A stretch of 64,000 nt of DNA from Ligilactobacillus aviarius (GCF_001654615.1 NZ_LWUD01000016.1:1-64000), one strand, 5' to 3'; positions 52,192 to 64,000 are shown, counted from the first letter of the stretch. The notes: a model not told the origin generated them from the sequence alone. Program-made: numbers and translations.

Positions 52192-53726
52192 AAAAAGCAT
52201 TAATCAGTGTTTCAGATAAAACGAATCTTGTTCCTTTTGCCCAAGCATTAATTGAAAACGGCTATGAAATTATTTCAACGGGCGGCACCCGGAATTTCTT
52301 AAAACAAGTCGGCGTTCAAACGACTGACATTCAAGAAGTAACTCATTTCCCAGAAATTTTAGATGGCCGGGTTAAAACCCTTCATCCGAATGTCCATGCT
52401 GGTTTGCTTGCTAAACGTGATCATGCCGATCATATGCAAACCTTAGCTGACCACGGAATTGATCCGATTGATTTGGTATGTGTTAACTTGTATCCATTTA
52501 AAGAAACCATTTTAAAGGATCAAGATGATTTTGAAGGGGCAATTGAACAGATCGATATTGGTGGTCCAAGTATGTTGCGGGCAGCGGCCAAGAATTTCAA
52601 GGATGTAACTGTTGTAACGGACATCAACGATTATCAAAAGGTGATCGATGAAATTCAAGCAAATGGGGAAACAAGTTTGGCAACCCGGAAAGAACTGGCA
52701 GCAAAAGTCTTTCGCGAAACAGCCGCATATGATGCTTTGATCGCCCAATACTTCGATTACCAGACTGATGATCCGGCACCGCAAACATTAACGTTGCCAT
52801 ATCAATTGAAGCAAACGATGCGATACGGTGAAAACAGTCATCAAAAAGCATGGTTCTATGAAGACGTTATTCCGAAGAGCTTTTCAATCAGCCAAGCAAA
52901 ACAGCTTCACGGTAAGCAACTTTCATATAACAACATTAAGGATGCGGATGCGGCATTGCGGATCATTCGCGAATTTGATGAACCAACAGCGGTCGGCTTG
53001 AAACACATGAATCCATGCGGAATTGGACGTGGAAAGACCATTGAAGAAGCATGGGACCGCGCTTATGAAGCTGATCCGGTTTCGATCTTCGGCGGCATCG
53101 TTGCGTTGAACCGGAAAGTTGATTTGGCAACTGCGCAAAAATTGCACCAATTATTCTTGGAAATCATTATTGCACCGGCATTTGACGATGACGCTTATGA
53201 TGTATTGGCAAAGAAGAAAAATGTCCGGTTGTTGACGTTAGACTTCGATCACCGCAGCGAACAACCACGGCTTGAAACTGTTTCGGTAATGGGCGGAATG
53301 CTGATGCAAGAACAAGATGATTTAAAGGAAGACCCAACTCAATGGAAGATCGTTACCCAAAAGAAACCAACCGCTGATGAATTGAAGACAATGGCATTTG
53401 CATGGAAGGCGGTTAAGTTTGTTAAGTCAAATGCAATCTTAGTTGCTAACCCCAATCAAACAATTGGCGTTGGCGCTGGTCAACCGAACCGAATCGATGC
53501 GGTCAAAATTGCAATTGACCACGCAAAGGGCAAGTTGAATGATCAATCTGTGCTTGCTAGTGATGCATTCTTCCCAATGGATGACTCCGTTGAATATGCT
53601 GCCCAACACGGAATTAAGCTGATCGTTCAACCGGGTGGCTCGATTCGGGATGAAGATTCGATCAAGATGGCTGATAAGTATGGAATTGTAATGGTGATGA
53701 CCGGTCACCGGCACTTCCGGCACTAA
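52188..53726 (+). CDS. purH: Bifunctional AICAR transformylase / IMP cyclohydrolase
   Basis: PurH (512 residues) performs the last two steps to IMP. The N-terminal cyclohydrolase domain has [10 protein letters not shown] and [20 protein letters not shown]; the C-terminal AICARFT domain has [10 protein letters not shown] with the catalytic Lys-His and [16 protein letters not shown] precedes ATG. Full length with no breaks. Confidence 0.97.
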   Translation: MKKALISVSDKTNLVPFAQALIENGYEIISTGGTRNFLKQVGVQTTDIQEVTHFPEILDGRVKTLHPNVHAGLLAKRDHADHMQTLADHGIDPIDLVCVNLYPFKETILKDQDDFEGAIEQIDIGGPSMLRAAAKNFKDVTVVTDINDYQKVIDEIQANGETSLATRKELAAKVFRETAAYDALIAQYFDYQTDDPAPQTLTLPYQLKQTMRYGENSHQKAWFYEDVIPKSFSISQAKQLHGKQLSYNNIKDADAALRIIREFDEPTAVGLKHMNPCGIGRGKTIEEAWDRAYEADPVSIFGGIVALNRKVDLATAQKLHQLFLEIIIAPAFDDDAYDVLAKKKNVRLLTLDFDHRSEQPRLETVSVMGGMLMQEQDDLKEDPTQWKIVTQKKPTADELKTMAFAWKAVKFVKSNAILVANPNQTIGVGAGQPNRIDAVKIAIDHAKGKLNDQSVLASDAFFPMDDSVEYAAQHGIKLIVQPGGSIRDEDSIKMADKYGIVMVMTGHRHFRH

Positions 53727-53744
53727 AAAGAAACGGTGAATAAG

Positions 53745-54995
53745 ATGAAGGTATTAGTAATTGGAAGCGGCGGCCGCGAATTTGCGATTTGCCGAAAATT
53801 AAAGGCGAGTGTCTTGATTGACGAAGTTTACTGTGCTCCCGGCAATCCTGGAATGGAACGAATCGGCGTTCATCCAGTCGGAATTCAAGAAAATAACTTT
53901 GAGGCGTTAGCGGCGTTTGCCAACCAACACGCCATTACATGGACAATGGTTGGCCCGGAAGATGCATTAGCAGATGGAATCGTGGACTACTTTACTAGCA
54001 ATGGTTTGAAAATCATCGGGCCGGATAAACAAGCGGCCCAATTGGAAAGTTCAAAGGATTTTGCGTTGAACTTTATGCAAAAATTCCATATTCCAACGGC
54101 CCAGCATCAAACATGCACTTCAATGGAAGAGGTTGATGCGGTGCTTGCCCAAACTTCATACCCAACGGTCATTAAGGAAGATGGTCTTGCCGGCGGGAAG
54201 GGCGTCTTTATCGTTGAAAATCAAAAGGAAGCCCTGAAGGTTCTTGCAACCCTGAAAGTTTCGCCGCAAACCCCAGTGATTTTTGAAGAATATCTTGATG
54301 GTCCGGAATATTCGATTTTTGTTCTGCTGAATCAAAAGTCATTTCAAATTTTACCGATGGCACAGGATCACAAAAAAATCTTTGACCATGACCGTGGACC
54401 GAACACGGGCGGCATGGGGGCTTACAGTCCCGTTCCGCAATTTGATCAGGCGGCGTTTGACCGGACAGTCAAAGAAATCGTTGAACCAACGATCAACGGA
54501 ATTCACACCATGGGCTTCAATTATACCGGAATTATTTATATTGGAATCATGATGACGGCCAATGGTCCGCAAGTGATCGAATATAATGTCCGGCTGGGTG
54601 ATCCTGAAACCCAGGTCGTTTTGCCGCGAATCAAAAATGATTTTGGAAAATTGCTGACTGAATGCGTTGATCAGGAAGTCCTTGATCCGATTGAAGTCGA
54701 TCCGCAAGCCTACGTCAACGTTGTTCTTGCAGCCAAGGGATACCCGCAAAACTATGTTAAGGGTCAATTATTACCGGATTTTGAAATTCAAAGCCGGGGG
54801 ATGATCGATTACGCCAACGTTGCCGTTGATGACCAAGAACGATTAGTCGGAAACGGCGGCCGGATCTTATCCGTAATCGGGATTGGCGATTCGATCAAGG
54901 AAGCCCAGGCGAATGCTTACGAAATCCTAAGCAATTATCCAGTCAATCAAACATATTACCGACATGATATTGCAAATCGCGCAGTTCAGAAATGA
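53745..54995 (+). CDS. purD: Phosphoribosylamine-glycine ligase
   Basis: GAR synthetase (416 residues), an ATP-grasp enzyme. The N-terminal loop reads VIGSGGREFA, where most PurD proteins have GREHA, so the usual His is Phe. KEDGLAGGKGVFI, DHDRGPNTGGMGAY and EYNVRLGDPETQ are intact, so the enzyme should work. ATG 53745 matches the family start; GTG 53736 is an earlier option with no better site. Last gene of the pur operon. Confidence 0.95.
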   Translation: MKVLVIGSGGREFAICRKLKASVLIDEVYCAPGNPGMERIGVHPVGIQENNFEALAAFANQHAITWTMVGPEDALADGIVDYFTSNGLKIIGPDKQAAQLESSKDFALNFMQKFHIPTAQHQTCTSMEEVDAVLAQTSYPTVIKEDGLAGGKGVFIVENQKEALKVLATLKVSPQTPVIFEEYLDGPEYSIFVLLNQKSFQILPMAQDHKKIFDHDRGPNTGGMGAYSPVPQFDQAAFDRTVKEIVEPTINGIHTMGFNYTGIIYIGIMMTANGPQVIEYNVRLGDPETQVVLPRIKNDFGKLLTECVDQEVLDPIEVDPQAYVNVVLAAKGYPQNYVKGQLLPDFEIQSRGMIDYANVAVDDQERLVGNGGRILSVIGIGDSIKEAQANAYEILSNYPVNQTYYRHDIANRAVQK

Positions 54996-55020
54996 GTTTT
55001 TAGCTTAAATAAGATATAAT
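54992..55020 (+). promoter_or_regulatory. fhs promoter candidate
   Basis: Perfect TATAAT (55015-55020), 17 bases after a weak ATGAGT (54992-54997) overlapping the purD stop. Confidence 0.5.
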
Positions 55021-55054
55021 AAAAATTACTTAATTTATATAGGAGGTTTACGCA

Positions 55055-56713
55055 ATGAATGATATTGAAATTGCTCAACAAACAGAAATGGAACCAATTG
55101 TTGATGTTGCTCACAAAGTTGGTTTAACTGAAGACGACCTTGAATTATACGGAAAATACAAGTCCAAGATTTCACTACCATTGAAGAAGAAAACGCAAAC
55201 CAAAGGGAAGATGATCCTGGTAACGGCGATCAACCCAACGCCTGCGGGTGAAGGAAAATCAACCGTAACGATCGGGTTAGCCGATGCAATGAGTGCAATC
55301 GGTAAAAAGACAATGGTTGCTTTGCGTGAACCTTCTTTAGGACCGGTCATGGGGGTTAAAGGCGGTGCAACCGGTGGTGGATATTCACAAGTTGTCCCCA
55401 TGGAAGACATCAACTTGCACTTTACCGGTGATATGCACGCCTTAACCGCCGCTAACAATACCTTAGCTGCTTTGATCGATAACCATATTTACCAGGGCAA
55501 CGAACTTGGAATCGATCAGCGACGGGTAATCTGGAAACGCGTTTTGGACATCAATGACCGCGCATTGCGGCATACGGTGATCGGCTTAGGTGGTCCAACA
55601 CAAGGGGTTCCGCGTGAAGACGGCTTTGACATTACGGTTGCTTCTGAATTAATGGCCGTTTTATGCTTGGCAACGGACCTGAATGATTTGAAAAAGCGGA
55701 TCGGTCAAATCGTGATCGGCTATAACTTTGATCGTGAACCAGTAACGGTTGACCAATTAGGCGTAACCGATGCAATTACGTTGCTTTTGAAGGATGCCAT
55801 TAAACCAAACTTGGTTCAAACCCTTGAACACACCCCCGCTTTAGTTCACGGCGGTCCATTTGCTAACATTGCTCACGGATGCAACAGCATTATTGCAACC
55901 CGGACAAGCATGGAATTAGCCGACTATACGTTGACGGAAGCTGGTTTCGGGGCTGATTTAGGGGCTGAAAAATTCTTAGACATTGTGTGTCCACGGTTAG
56001 GCAAAACGCCTGATGCAATCGTGATCGTTGCCACTGTTCGCGCATTGAAGATGAACGGCGGCGTTGCCAAGGACAATTTAAGTGAAGAAAACGTTGAAGC
56101 TGTTCAAAAAGGATATGTTAACTTGCAACGGCACATCCGCAACATGAAACGCTATGGTGTTCCGGTTGTGGTTGCGGTTAATAAATTTGCAACAGATACC
56201 GATGCAGAATTAAATCAAGTAATTGAACTTTGCAAGGCTGATGATGCCGATGCTTACATTTCAGATGGTTGGGCAAAAGGCTCTAAAGGAGTAATTGATT
56301 TAGCCCATGCAGTTGTTGATGCCTGCGACCAAGAATCTGATTTCAAACCATTGTATCAACCAGAAGACTCAATTGAACAAAAGATCGAAACCTTGGTTAC
56401 GAAGTTTTATGGCGGATCAAAGGTTGAATACAGTCCAAAGGCTAAGCGGCAAATCAAGCAATTTGCTAAACTTGGCTGGGATAAAATGCCGGTCTGCATG
56501 GCCAAGACCCAATACTCATTCTCAGATAATGCGAAATTACTCGGGGCTCCAACCGACTTTACCGTTCACATTCGGGAATTTGTACCAAAATTAGGAGCTC
56601 AATTTATCGTTGCGTTGACCGGTAATGTTTTGACCATGCCAGGATTGCCGAAGGTTCCGGCTGCCAACGGAATGCACGTTGATGAAAACGGCAAGATCAG
56701 CGGCTTGTATTAA
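55055..56713 (+). CDS. fhs: Formate-tetrahydrofolate ligase
   Basis: Formyl-THF synthetase (552 residues), making 10-formyl-THF from formate, THF and ATP. The P-loop-like [37 protein letters not shown], and [14 protein letters not shown] motifs are intact. Its place directly after purD fits supply of the formyl donor for PurN and PurH. AGGAGG precedes the ATG. Confidence 0.97.
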   Translation: MNDIEIAQQTEMEPIVDVAHKVGLTEDDLELYGKYKSKISLPLKKKTQTKGKMILVTAINPTPAGEGKSTVTIGLADAMSAIGKKTMVALREPSLGPVMGVKGGATGGGYSQVVPMEDINLHFTGDMHALTAANNTLAALIDNHIYQGNELGIDQRRVIWKRVLDINDRALRHTVIGLGGPTQGVPREDGFDITVASELMAVLCLATDLNDLKKRIGQIVIGYNFDREPVTVDQLGVTDAITLLLKDAIKPNLVQTLEHTPALVHGGPFANIAHGCNSIIATRTSMELADYTLTEAGFGADLGAEKFLDIVCPRLGKTPDAIVIVATVRALKMNGGVAKDNLSEENVEAVQKGYVNLQRHIRNMKRYGVPVVVAVNKFATDTDAELNQVIELCKADDADAYISDGWAKGSKGVIDLAHAVVDACDQESDFKPLYQPEDSIEQKIETLVTKFYGGSKVEYSPKAKRQIKQFAKLGWDKMPVCMAKTQYSFSDNAKLLGAPTDFTVHIREFVPKLGAQFIVALTGNVLTMPGLPKVPAANGMHVDENGKISGLY

Positions 56714-56783
56714 TTGCTGAATTATACAAATCATCCAAAAAAAGGTAAACTTAATATCGAAGTTTAAAAACGGAGGTAGGAAG

Positions 56784-57236
56784 ATGCCTTTAATTGGTTA
56801 TCTGGCGGTCAGTCTGATAATTTTCGGACTTGACCAGTTAGTAAAATATCTGGTTGTGACCCACATCAAACTGGATACAACGGTCAGTTTTATTCCGCAC
56901 GTGCTTTCACTGAGCAATGTGCGCAATGACGGCGCAGCGTGGAGTATTCTTCAAGGACAGCAGTTATTACTGTTTGTGATTACGGTTGCAGCGTTAGCGG
57001 TCATGCTTGTCTTATTAAAGAAAAATTGCAATGACCGGTTGTTTGCCTGGGCATTGACCCTGATGATCGGCGGAACATTGGGAAACTTTCTTGACCGGTT
57101 GCGGTTAGGATACGTGGTTGACATGTTTACCCTTGATTTTATGAATTTCCCGATTTTTAACGTTGCCGATTGTGCACTAACGGTCGGGGTGATTTTACTG
57201 ATAATTGCATTATTTACAGGTGATGACAATGAGTGA
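56784..57236 (+). CDS. lspA: Lipoprotein signal peptidase
   Basis: Signal peptidase II (150 residues), an aspartyl protease with four membrane helices, cutting prolipoproteins before the lipid-modified Cys. The conserved boxes FGLDQLVKY, NDGAAWS, GNFLDR with VVDM (D113) and FNVADCALT (D129) are present, the two Asp being the catalytic dyad. ACGGAGG precedes ATG. It overlaps rluD by 8 bases, the common lspA-rluD-pyrR order. Confidence 0.96.
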   Translation: MPLIGYLAVSLIIFGLDQLVKYLVVTHIKLDTTVSFIPHVLSLSNVRNDGAAWSILQGQQLLLFVITVAALAVMLVLLKKNCNDRLFAWALTLMIGGTLGNFLDRLRLGYVVDMFTLDFMNFPIFNVADCALTVGVILLIIALFTGDDNE

Positions 57237-58134
57237 TTTCGTGATTACTGATCAAACGGGAAGAATCGACAAGGTGTTAACGACCCTCGAACCGGAAATT
57301 ACCCGCTCACAGTTGAAGAATCTGATCAATGACGGGCATGTCACGGTCAACGGGCAGGCGGTGAAACCAAAATATAAGGTGCACGCTGGCGATAAAATTT
57401 CCCTGGTCAAACCTGAACCGCAGTCGTTGGAACTAACGCCTGAAAATATTCTACTTGATATTGTTTATGAGGACGATGACGTGATTGTCGTCAATAAGCC
57501 GCAAGGAATGGTGGTTCATCCCGCTCCTGGACACCCGGATCATACGTTGGTCAATGCATTGTTGTACCATTCGCCGTTATCAACGATCAACGGGACTTTT
57601 CGACCCGGAATCGTTCACCGGATCGATAAGGATACGTCTGGCTTATTGATGGTTGCGAAAAATGATTTAGCGCATCAAAGTTTAGCTGAGCAGTTACGCA
57701 ACAAGACCAATAAGCGGGAATATCTCGCATTGGTGTACGGTCAGATCAAAGAAGATGAGGGGACAATCGATGCGCCGCTCGGCCGGAATCCGCAAGATCG
57801 CAAAAAGCAAGCGGTCGTCAAGGGCGGCCGCCACGCCGTGACCCACTTTAAGGTAATCAAACGGTATGACAACTTTACGCTTGTAAAATGTATTCTTGAA
57901 ACTGGCCGAACGCATCAAATTCGGGTTCATATGAAGTACATTGGGCATCCGCTTGTCGGCGATCCGTTATACGGTCCGCGCAAGGTGATCGGGAAGAATG
58001 GGCAGTTTTTACATGCTGCATTATTAGGGTTTAAGCACCCGCGGACGGGCAAGGAAATGGTCTTCGAAGCCCCGCTTCCAGAAAATTTTCAAAAAATGCT
58101 GGATAAGCTTGACAAGCAACAGCACAAAGGTTAA
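57229..58134 (+). CDS. rluD: 23S rRNA pseudouridine synthase RluD family
   Basis: A 301-residue pseudouridine synthase. N-terminal S4 domain (about residues 12-75), then the catalytic HRIDKDTSGLLM with the active Asp, and the C-terminal TGRTHQIRVHMKYIGHPLVGD block. Modifies helix 69-like sites in 23S rRNA; exact target not provable. Starts at ATG 57229 inside the end of lspA. Confidence 0.93.
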   Translation: MSDFVITDQTGRIDKVLTTLEPEITRSQLKNLINDGHVTVNGQAVKPKYKVHAGDKISLVKPEPQSLELTPENILLDIVYEDDDVIVVNKPQGMVVHPAPGHPDHTLVNALLYHSPLSTINGTFRPGIVHRIDKDTSGLLMVAKNDLAHQSLAEQLRNKTNKREYLALVYGQIKEDEGTIDAPLGRNPQDRKKQAVVKGGRHAVTHFKVIKRYDNFTLVKCILETGRTHQIRVHMKYIGHPLVGDPLYGPRKVIGKNGQFLHAALLGFKHPRTGKEMVFEAPLPENFQKMLDKLDKQQHKG

Positions 58135-58149
58135 ATTTAAACTGATAAA

Positions 58150-58258
58150 AGACCTTGAAACTAGTCCCGTGAGGCTAAAAAGGTTCGCAAACGTTCGTTA
58201 GCAAGCTGGCTTAGTCGATACGAAATTAGTTTTGTAGAGGCTGAGCCCTTTTGTTTTT
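58150..58258 (+). promoter_or_regulatory. PyrR-binding attenuator before pyrR
   Basis: AGTCCCGTGAGGCTAAAAAGG (58163-58182, ends trimmed) holds the PyrR recognition loop in a hairpin closed by CCTT/AAGG. Downstream GGCTTAG (58208-58214) pairs with CTGAGCC (58241-58247), with inner ACGAAA/TTTTGT, followed by a T-rich run, forming the terminator. UMP-bound PyrR should favour termination. Confidence 0.8.
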
Positions 58259-58260
58259 GA

Positions 58261-58800
<540 letters not shown>

Positions 58801-58821
58801 ACATTTATATTAACCATTTAA

Positions 58822-58952
58822 TTGACTCCAGAGAGGGCAAAACGGTTGGTATTCTGTTCTGAAATATAATTGTAATTGATAACTGTATTCCAAAATCAGA
58901 ACCATAAAAGGGTAACGCCTATCTGAAGTCAAATTCAGGTAGGCGTTTTTTT
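58822..58952 (+). promoter_or_regulatory. PyrR-binding attenuator before pyrB
   Basis: ACTCCAGAGAGGGCAAAACGG (core at 58826-58844) holds the consensus TCCAGAGAGG loop. GTTCTGA (58856-58862) pairs with TCAGAAC (58896-58902) in the middle, and AACGCCTATCTGAA (58914-58927) with TTCAGGTAGGCGTT (58934-58947) plus six T forms the terminator. Confidence 0.88.
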
Positions 58953-58981
58953 GATAAGCAAAATAAAGGAGAGAAATCATC

Positions 58982-59932
58982 ATGGAAAATGAAATTGCAC
59001 TTAACCACTTTGTTTCAGTTGAGAATTTAACAAATGATCAAATTTTAACATTGATCCACAATGCCGAAGGATTTAAGAATCAAACCCGGAAAGTTGAATT
59101 AACAGAACCGGTATATGCGGCCAACCTTTTTTTTGAAAATTCAACCCGGACGCACACCAGTTTTGATATGGCGGAACGGAAATTAGGAATTCAAGTTATT
59201 CCGTTTGACCCGAGCCACTCGTCGGTCAATAAAGGGGAAACATTATATGACACGTTACTAACGCTGGAGGCTTTAGGGGTTCAATTAAGTGTGATCCGGC
59301 ACTCAACGAATAACTACTATGAACCGCTGATCAATTTAAATGATGATCAGCACCTTCACATGGCGATTATGAACGGGGGCGACGGCAGCGGCCAGCATCC
59401 ATCCCAAAGCATGCTTGATTTAATGACGATTTATGAAGAATTCGGTCATTTTGACGGGTTAAAGATTGCGATTGTCGGGGATATTACAAGTTCTCGGGTC
59501 GCTCGCAGTAACATGCAAGCCCTTCACCATTTAGGCGCTGAATTGTACTTTGCTGGTCCGGATTACTGGTATGATTCCCAATTTGATAAATACGGCAAAC
59601 ACGTTGACCTTGATGATGTGATCGATCAAATCAACGTTGCAATGCTTTTGCGGGTTCAACACGAACGGCACGCCGGTGATGAAAACGAAGATCAATTCTC
59701 TGCAGCCAGCTACCATGAAAAATACGGATTAACCAACAAGCGTTATCAACAAATGAAGAAGGAAGCCATCATCATGCACCCAGGCCCAATCAACCGCGAC
59801 GTTGAATTTTCATCAAACTTGGTTGAAGCTGAAAAATCACGGTTCTTCCGGCAAATGCAAAATGGGGTCTTCATGCGGATGGCAATGATCGAAGCCGTTT
59901 TGCGCGGGAACCATCTTGGAGGACTTAAATAA
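58982..59932 (+). CDS. pyrB: Aspartate carbamoyltransferase catalytic subunit
   Basis: ATCase (316 residues), joining carbamoyl phosphate and aspartate. The [16 protein letters not shown] and [15 protein letters not shown] loops and the [10 protein letters not shown] block are intact. No pyrI gene follows, as usual in Bacillota. AAAGGAGAG precedes the ATG; its last base is shared with the pyrC start region. Confidence 0.97.
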   Translation: MENEIALNHFVSVENLTNDQILTLIHNAEGFKNQTRKVELTEPVYAANLFFENSTRTHTSFDMAERKLGIQVIPFDPSHSSVNKGETLYDTLLTLEALGVQLSVIRHSTNNYYEPLINLNDDQHLHMAIMNGGDGSGQHPSQSMLDLMTIYEEFGHFDGLKIAIVGDITSSRVARSNMQALHHLGAELYFAGPDYWYDSQFDKYGKHVDLDDVIDQINVAMLLRVQHERHAGDENEDQFSAASYHEKYGLTNKRYQQMKKEAIIMHPGPINRDVEFSSNLVEAEKSRFFRQMQNGVFMRMAMIEAVLRGNHLGGLK

Positions 59933-61212
59933 TGCGATTATTGTTAAAAAACGGTCAAGTTTATCAAAATAATAGTTTTATTAACGCAGATGTTTTGATT
60001 GAAGATCAAAAAATCAAGGCGATCGGGAAGTTGGCTTTGAAAGCTGATCAGGAAATCGATGTTACCGGCAAGATCGTTGTTCCGGGATTGGTTGACGTTC
60101 ATGTTCATTACCGCGATCCTGGATTGACGTACAAAGAAGATGTTCATACAGGAACAATGGCGGCAGCACATGGCGGCTTTACCACGACATGTGCGATGGC
60201 CAACGTTGATCCGGTTCCGAATACCCCGGAATTGATTCGCCAAATGATGGAGCATAACCGGCAAACCGGGGTTGTGCATGTTTACCAGTACGCTCCAATT
60301 ACTGCGGATTTAACTTCAGATCAACTGATCGACTATCAAGCAATGCAACAACTCGGAGTTTGCGGCTTCAGTAATGATGGGCACGGCGTTCAGCATGGCG
60401 GCACAATGTACAAGGCAATGCAGGGGATTCAAGCAGTCAACTTGCCATTGGCGGAACATGTTGAAGATGATTCACTGAAATTTAACGGAGTGATGAATGA
60501 AGGCGCAAACGCGGAGAAATTAGGATTAACCGGAATCCCAGGGGAATGTGAATCTTCACAATTAGCACGGGATTTGGTTTTAGCAGCTAAAACGGATGTG
60601 CATTATCATGTCTGCCACGTTTCAACGAAGGAAAGCGTGGCAATGATTCGCATCGCTAAGTCAATGGGAATTAACGTAACCTGTGAAGCAGCACCGCATC
60701 ATTTGTTATTAAATGACGGCATGATCACGACGGATGATGCATATTACAAAATGAATCCGCCGTTGCGGACGGCTGAAGATCAGGAAGCCCTGATCGAAGG
60801 GCTGCTTGACGGGACGATCGACATGATTGCGACTGATCACGCCCCGCATGCAGATGATGAGAAGTTGCACGGAATGGTTGGTGCAGCATTCGGGATCACT
60901 GGCAGTGAAACGGCCTTTTCAAGTCTGTACACGCACTTGGTAAAGGCGGGCAAGTGTACGCTTGAACAGTTGATTGATTGGCTGACCGTGCAACCCGCAA
61001 AATTATTCAACTTAACGCGGGCTGGAATGCTGCGGATCGGCGATGCCGCTGACATTGCGGTGTTTGATTTAGCTTATCCATTCAAATTCAGCGAAGCGGA
61101 CTATTTATCAAAAGGAAGAAATACGCCGTTTACGGGGCATGAATTATATGGTCAAACGGTAATGACAATTGTTGATGGTGAAATTAAATATCAACGAGAG
61201 AAGGAGCTTTAA
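59932..61212 (+). CDS. pyrC: Dihydroorotase
   Basis: A type I dihydroorotase (426 residues). Metal ligands are visible in [10 protein letters not shown], the C-terminal [12 protein letters not shown] and the His in [23 protein letters not shown] follows the first motif. It overlaps pyrB by one base (TAATG) and is followed by carA with AAGGAG in its last codons. Confidence 0.96.
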   Translation: MRLLLKNGQVYQNNSFINADVLIEDQKIKAIGKLALKADQEIDVTGKIVVPGLVDVHVHYRDPGLTYKEDVHTGTMAAAHGGFTTTCAMANVDPVPNTPELIRQMMEHNRQTGVVHVYQYAPITADLTSDQLIDYQAMQQLGVCGFSNDGHGVQHGGTMYKAMQGIQAVNLPLAEHVEDDSLKFNGVMNEGANAEKLGLTGIPGECESSQLARDLVLAAKTDVHYHVCHVSTKESVAMIRIAKSMGINVTCEAAPHHLLLNDGMITTDDAYYKMNPPLRTAEDQEALIEGLLDGTIDMIATDHAPHADDEKLHGMVGAAFGITGSETAFSSLYTHLVKAGKCTLEQLIDWLTVQPAKLFNLTRAGMLRIGDAADIAVFDLAYPFKFSEADYLSKGRNTPFTGHELYGQTVMTIVDGEIKYQREKEL

Positions 61213-61213
61213 G

Positions 61214-62299
61214 ATGAAACGATACTTGGTTTTGGAAGACGGAAATGTGTTTGAAGGCGAAGCATTTGGTTCAAGTCATATTACGACCGGTGAAGTTGTT
61301 TTTTCAACCGGAATGACGGGTTACCAAGAAGCAATCACCGACCAATCATATGCTGACCAGATTTTAGTATTTACAAACCCGTTGATTGGAAATTACGGGG
61401 TCAACCTTGATGATTATGAATCGTTGCAACCTAAATGCCGCGGGGTCGTTTGCCGCGAATTGGCCCGGTATGCAAGCAACTGGCGCAAGCAGGACACCCT
61501 TGATCACTTTTTGAAACAGAATCACATTCCGGGAATCAGCGGAATCGATACCCGGCGGTTAACAAAAATCATTCGCGAACACGGGACGATGAAGGGATGC
61601 CTTGTAAATTCGATCGAAGATAAGGAGCACACGATCGAACAATTACGGGCAACGGTTTTGACCGACCAGCTGGTTGACATGGTTTCAACCAAACAACCGT
61701 ATCCAAATCCAGGGACGGAACGGAATGTGATTGTCGTTGACTTTGGTGCGAAGCATAGTATCTTGCGTGAATTAGCCAAGCGCAACTGCAATACAATCGT
61801 GATGCCATATACCGTAACGGCAGAAGAAATTTTACAACTTCATCCGGATGGTGTGTTACTGTCAAACGGCCCTGGTGATCCGAAGAGCTTGCCGCAAGCC
61901 ATTAAGATGATTCAAGGCATTATGGGAAAAGTGCCGATCATGGGCGTTTGCTTGGGGCACCAGTTAATGTGCCTTGCAAACGGAGCGGACACGTTCAAGA
62001 TGAAGTTCGGTCACCGCGGATTCAATCACCCGGTACGGGAAATTGCAACTGGCGAAATTGCATTTACTTATCAAAACCACGGGTATGCCGTTGATCCGGA
62101 ATCATTAAAGGAAACCGACTTGATGCCGACCCACGTTGAAATCAATGACGGGACGATCGAAGGTGTCCGGCACCGCAAATACCCGGCATTTTCAATTCAA
62201 TTCCACCCGGATGCAGCTCCGGGACCGCATGATGCGGTTAGTTTGTACGATGACTTTATGCAAATGATCGACAAGAGAAAGGGCGAACAAGATGACTAA
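61214..62299 (+). CDS. carA: Carbamoyl-phosphate synthase small subunit
   Basis: The glutaminase subunit (361 residues). N-terminal domain with [21 protein letters not shown] (split), C-terminal GATase with the nucleophile in GVCLGHQLM and His/Asp in [13 protein letters not shown] 61214 has AAGGAGCTTTAAG upstream; the longer open frame lies in pyrC. It overlaps carB by 8 bases. Confidence 0.96.
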   Translation: MKRYLVLEDGNVFEGEAFGSSHITTGEVVFSTGMTGYQEAITDQSYADQILVFTNPLIGNYGVNLDDYESLQPKCRGVVCRELARYASNWRKQDTLDHFLKQNHIPGISGIDTRRLTKIIREHGTMKGCLVNSIEDKEHTIEQLRATVLTDQLVDMVSTKQPYPNPGTERNVIVVDFGAKHSILRELAKRNCNTIVMPYTVTAEEILQLHPDGVLLSNGPGDPKSLPQAIKMIQGIMGKVPIMGVCLGHQLMCLANGADTFKMKFGHRGFNHPVREIATGEIAFTYQNHGYAVDPESLKETDLMPTHVEINDGTIEGVRHRKYPAFSIQFHPDAAPGPHDAVSLYDDFMQMIDKRKGEQDD

Positions 62300-64000
62300 G
62301 AGAACTGATATTCATAAGATTATGGTACTTGGATCTGGGCCAATCATCATTGGCCAGGCGGCTGAATTTGACTATTCCGGAACCCAAGCATGTTTGGCGT
62401 TGAAAGAAGAAGGATATGAAGTTGTGTTAGTCAACTCTAACCCGGCAACGATCATGACCGATAACGAAATTGCTGATCATGTTTACCTTGAACCATTGAC
62501 GGTTGAATCGGTTGAACGGATCATTCGGCAAGAATATCCGGATGCGATTTTACCGACCCTTGGCGGTCAAATCGGATTGAACTTGGCCATTGAATTGGAT
62601 AAAACCGGCATTTTAGATGAATTCAACATTGAATTGCTTGGAACGAACCTTCAAGCCATTGATGAAGCCGAAGACCGGGAAAAATTCAAGGCGTTGATGA
62701 AACAACTGAATGAACCCGTTCCGCCTTCACGCAGTGTCAATACGGTCAAGGAAGCAACGGATTATGCTGAAGAAATCGGCTATCCGGTAATCGTGCGGCC
62801 AGCCTTCACCATGGGCGGAACTGGCGGTGGAATGTGCAAGAACCGCGAAGAACTTGAACGGATCGCTGCAAACGGGCTTGATCTTTCACCCGCAACCCAG
62901 TGCTTGATTGAAAAGTCAATTGCCGGGTTTAAGGAAATTGAATTTGAAGTAATGCGCGATGCTGCGGATAACGCAATGGTCGTTTGCTCAATGGAAAACG
63001 TTGATCCCGTTGGAACGCACACCGGGGATTCGATCGTGGTTGCGCCAACCCAAACGTTATCGGACCGTGACTATCAAATGTTGCGGGATTGCTCATTGAA
63101 ATTGATTCGCGCCTTGAAGATCGAAGGCGGCTGCAACGTTCAGCTTGCGTTGGATCCGAAGAGTTATCAATATTACATTATTGAAGTTAACCCGCGGGTT
63201 TCACGGTCATCAGCGTTGGCCTCAAAGGCTACTGGCTATCCGATTGCCAAGTTGGCAGCTAAGATTGCGGTCGGTTTGACCCTTGATGAAATCAAGAACC
63301 CCGTTACCGAAACGACTTTTGCGGAATTCGAACCGGCATTGGACTACGTGGTTACGAAGATTCCGCGCTGGCCATTTGATAAGTTCCGGGATGCGGATCG
63401 CCGGTTAGGCAGTCAAATGAAAGCTACTGGAGAAGTCATGGCTTTGGGACGCAATCTTGAAGAATCACTTCAAAAGGCGGTTCGTTCATTGGAAATCGAT
63501 GAAGACGATTTGATTTCTGAAACATGCCGTCAAGCATCGGATGAAGAAGTTGAAAATCGGCTAGTCAACGCTCAGGATGACCGGATCTTTTATCTGGCAG
63601 AAGCTTTCCGGCGCGGTTATACCTTAGAAGAAGTGCATGAATTAACTAAAATTGACCGTTACTTCCTTGATGTTTTGATGCACATTGTGGAAATTGAAAA
63701 GGAACTTGCGGAAAATGTCAATGATCTTGCAACGTTGAAAAAGGCTAAACGTTACGGCTTTAGCGATTTAACGATTGCAAAGTTATGGAAGACAACGCCG
63801 GATGATGTACGGCAATTCCGGGTGAATAATCACGTGATTCCGGTCTATAAGATGGTCGATACCTGTGCTGCAGAATTTGCTTCCGAAACGCCATATTTTT
63901 ACAGTACATATGATGAAGAAAACGAAAGCCGCAAGTCAGATCAAAAATCAGTGCTGGTTATTGGTTCCGGTCCGATCCGAATCGGTCAGGGGGTCGAATT
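62292..64000 (+). CDS. carB: Carbamoyl-phosphate synthase large subunit (3' end outside window)
   Basis: The first 569 codons, in one open frame to the window edge. [20 protein letters not shown] opens the first ATP-grasp half; [15 protein letters not shown] and [20 protein letters not shown] follow, then the oligomerisation domain, and the second half begins with [15 protein letters not shown] at the edge. The usual protein is about 1060 residues, so roughly half is present. Last visible gene of pyrRBC-carAB. Confidence 0.97.
   Translation, partial: MTKRTDIHKIMVLGSGPIIIGQAAEFDYSGTQACLALKEEGYEVVLVNSNPATIMTDNEIADHVYLEPLTVESVERIIRQEYPDAILPTLGGQIGLNLAIELDKTGILDEFNIELLGTNLQAIDEAEDREKFKALMKQLNEPVPPSRSVNTVKEATDYAEEIGYPVIVRPAFTMGGTGGGMCKNREELERIAANGLDLSPATQCLIEKSIAGFKEIEFEVMRDAADNAMVVCSMENVDPVGTHTGDSIVVAPTQTLSDRDYQMLRDCSLKLIRALKIEGGCNVQLALDPKSYQYYIIEVNPRVSRSSALASKATGYPIAKLAAKIAVGLTLDEIKNPVTETTFAEFEPALDYVVTKIPRWPFDKFRDADRRLGSQMKATGEVMALGRNLEESLQKAVRSLEIDEDDLISETCRQASDEEVENRLVNAQDDRIFYLAEAFRRGYTLEEVHELTKIDRYFLDVLMHIVEIEKELAENVNDLATLKKAKRYGFSDLTIAKLWKTTPDDVRQFRVNNHVIPVYKMVDTCAAEFASETPYFYSTYDEENESRKSDQKSVLVIGSGPIRIGQGVE

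Noticed and set aside
54351-54767. 138-codon open frame antisense to purD
   Set aside because: Shadow of the conserved purD frame; no start signal or recognisable motif.

Overview
The window is a chromosomal segment from a member of the Lactobacillaceae (Bacillota). The evidence is a D-lactate dehydrogenase next to rpsB-tsf, a complete lower mevalonate branch with type II IPP isomerase (mvaK1-mvaD-mvaK2-fni), a C69 PepD-type dipeptidase, the asnS-dnaD and recU-pbp1A-ypsA-gpsB-rnpB-ypsC neighbourhoods, a B-type RNase P RNA and PyrR attenuators. Base composition is moderately AT-rich, with frequent CGG arginine codons. I cannot name the genus from the sequence alone. No tRNA, rRNA, CRISPR, prophage or transposase gene is visible.

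Layout. 1-13 kb: a housekeeping block (M24 peptidase, efp, yqhY, nusB, folD, xseA, xseB, ispA, tlyA, recN), then lexA facing recN, small conserved membrane or cytosolic proteins, plsC, trmN6, a GIY-YIG protein and ldhD. 13-15 kb: rpsB and tsf, with a structured leader and an intergenic hairpin. 15-24.5 kb: the accessory part. It holds a 28-residue membrane peptide missed by usual length cut-offs, a beta-CASP/metallo-beta-lactamase homologue that has lost its metal motif, PepD, an amino-acid permease with a C26 hydrolase, a tautomerase gene, a two-gene cassette flanked by an 18-bp direct repeat, a Cof-type phosphatase, an alpha/beta hydrolase and an orphan FtsX-like membrane protein. 24.5-43 kb: an rRNA methyltransferase, the mevalonate genes, dinG, ypmB, asnS, dnaD, a baeRF (eRF1-like) protein, pbp1A, recU, ypsA, gpsB, rnpB, ypsC and an EbsA-like protein. 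43-57 kb: de novo purine synthesis (purEK, then purCSQLFMNHD) followed by fhs, which supplies formyl-THF. 57-64 kb: lspA, rluD and the pyrimidine operon pyrR-pyrB-pyrC-carA-carB, with two PyrR-binding attenuators; carB runs off the end.

How the genes work together: folD, fhs and the pur operons connect one-carbon supply to IMP. pyrR senses UMP/UTP and controls the pyr genes by attenuation, and carAB supplies carbamoyl phosphate. The mevalonate genes make IPP/DMAPP, which ispA elongates. pbp1A, recU and gpsB belong to the wall-growth and division neighbourhood, and lexA, recN, recU and dinG to DNA repair.

Most unusual observations: (1) a roughly 170-bp intergenic element present three times with an invariant folded core and a variable but still base-paired terminal hairpin; (2) the self-contained transcription unit for a 28-residue hydrophobic peptide at 15.1 kb next to an AT-rich tract ending in an orphan terminator; (3) the direct-repeat-bounded cassette at 20.6-21.7 kb; (4) the metal-site-less beta-CASP protein; (5) an rRNA methyltransferase gene whose Shine-Dalgarno sequence and AUG are separated by a hairpin that would bring them to ideal spacing; (6) a baeRF protein beside one copy of the repeat.
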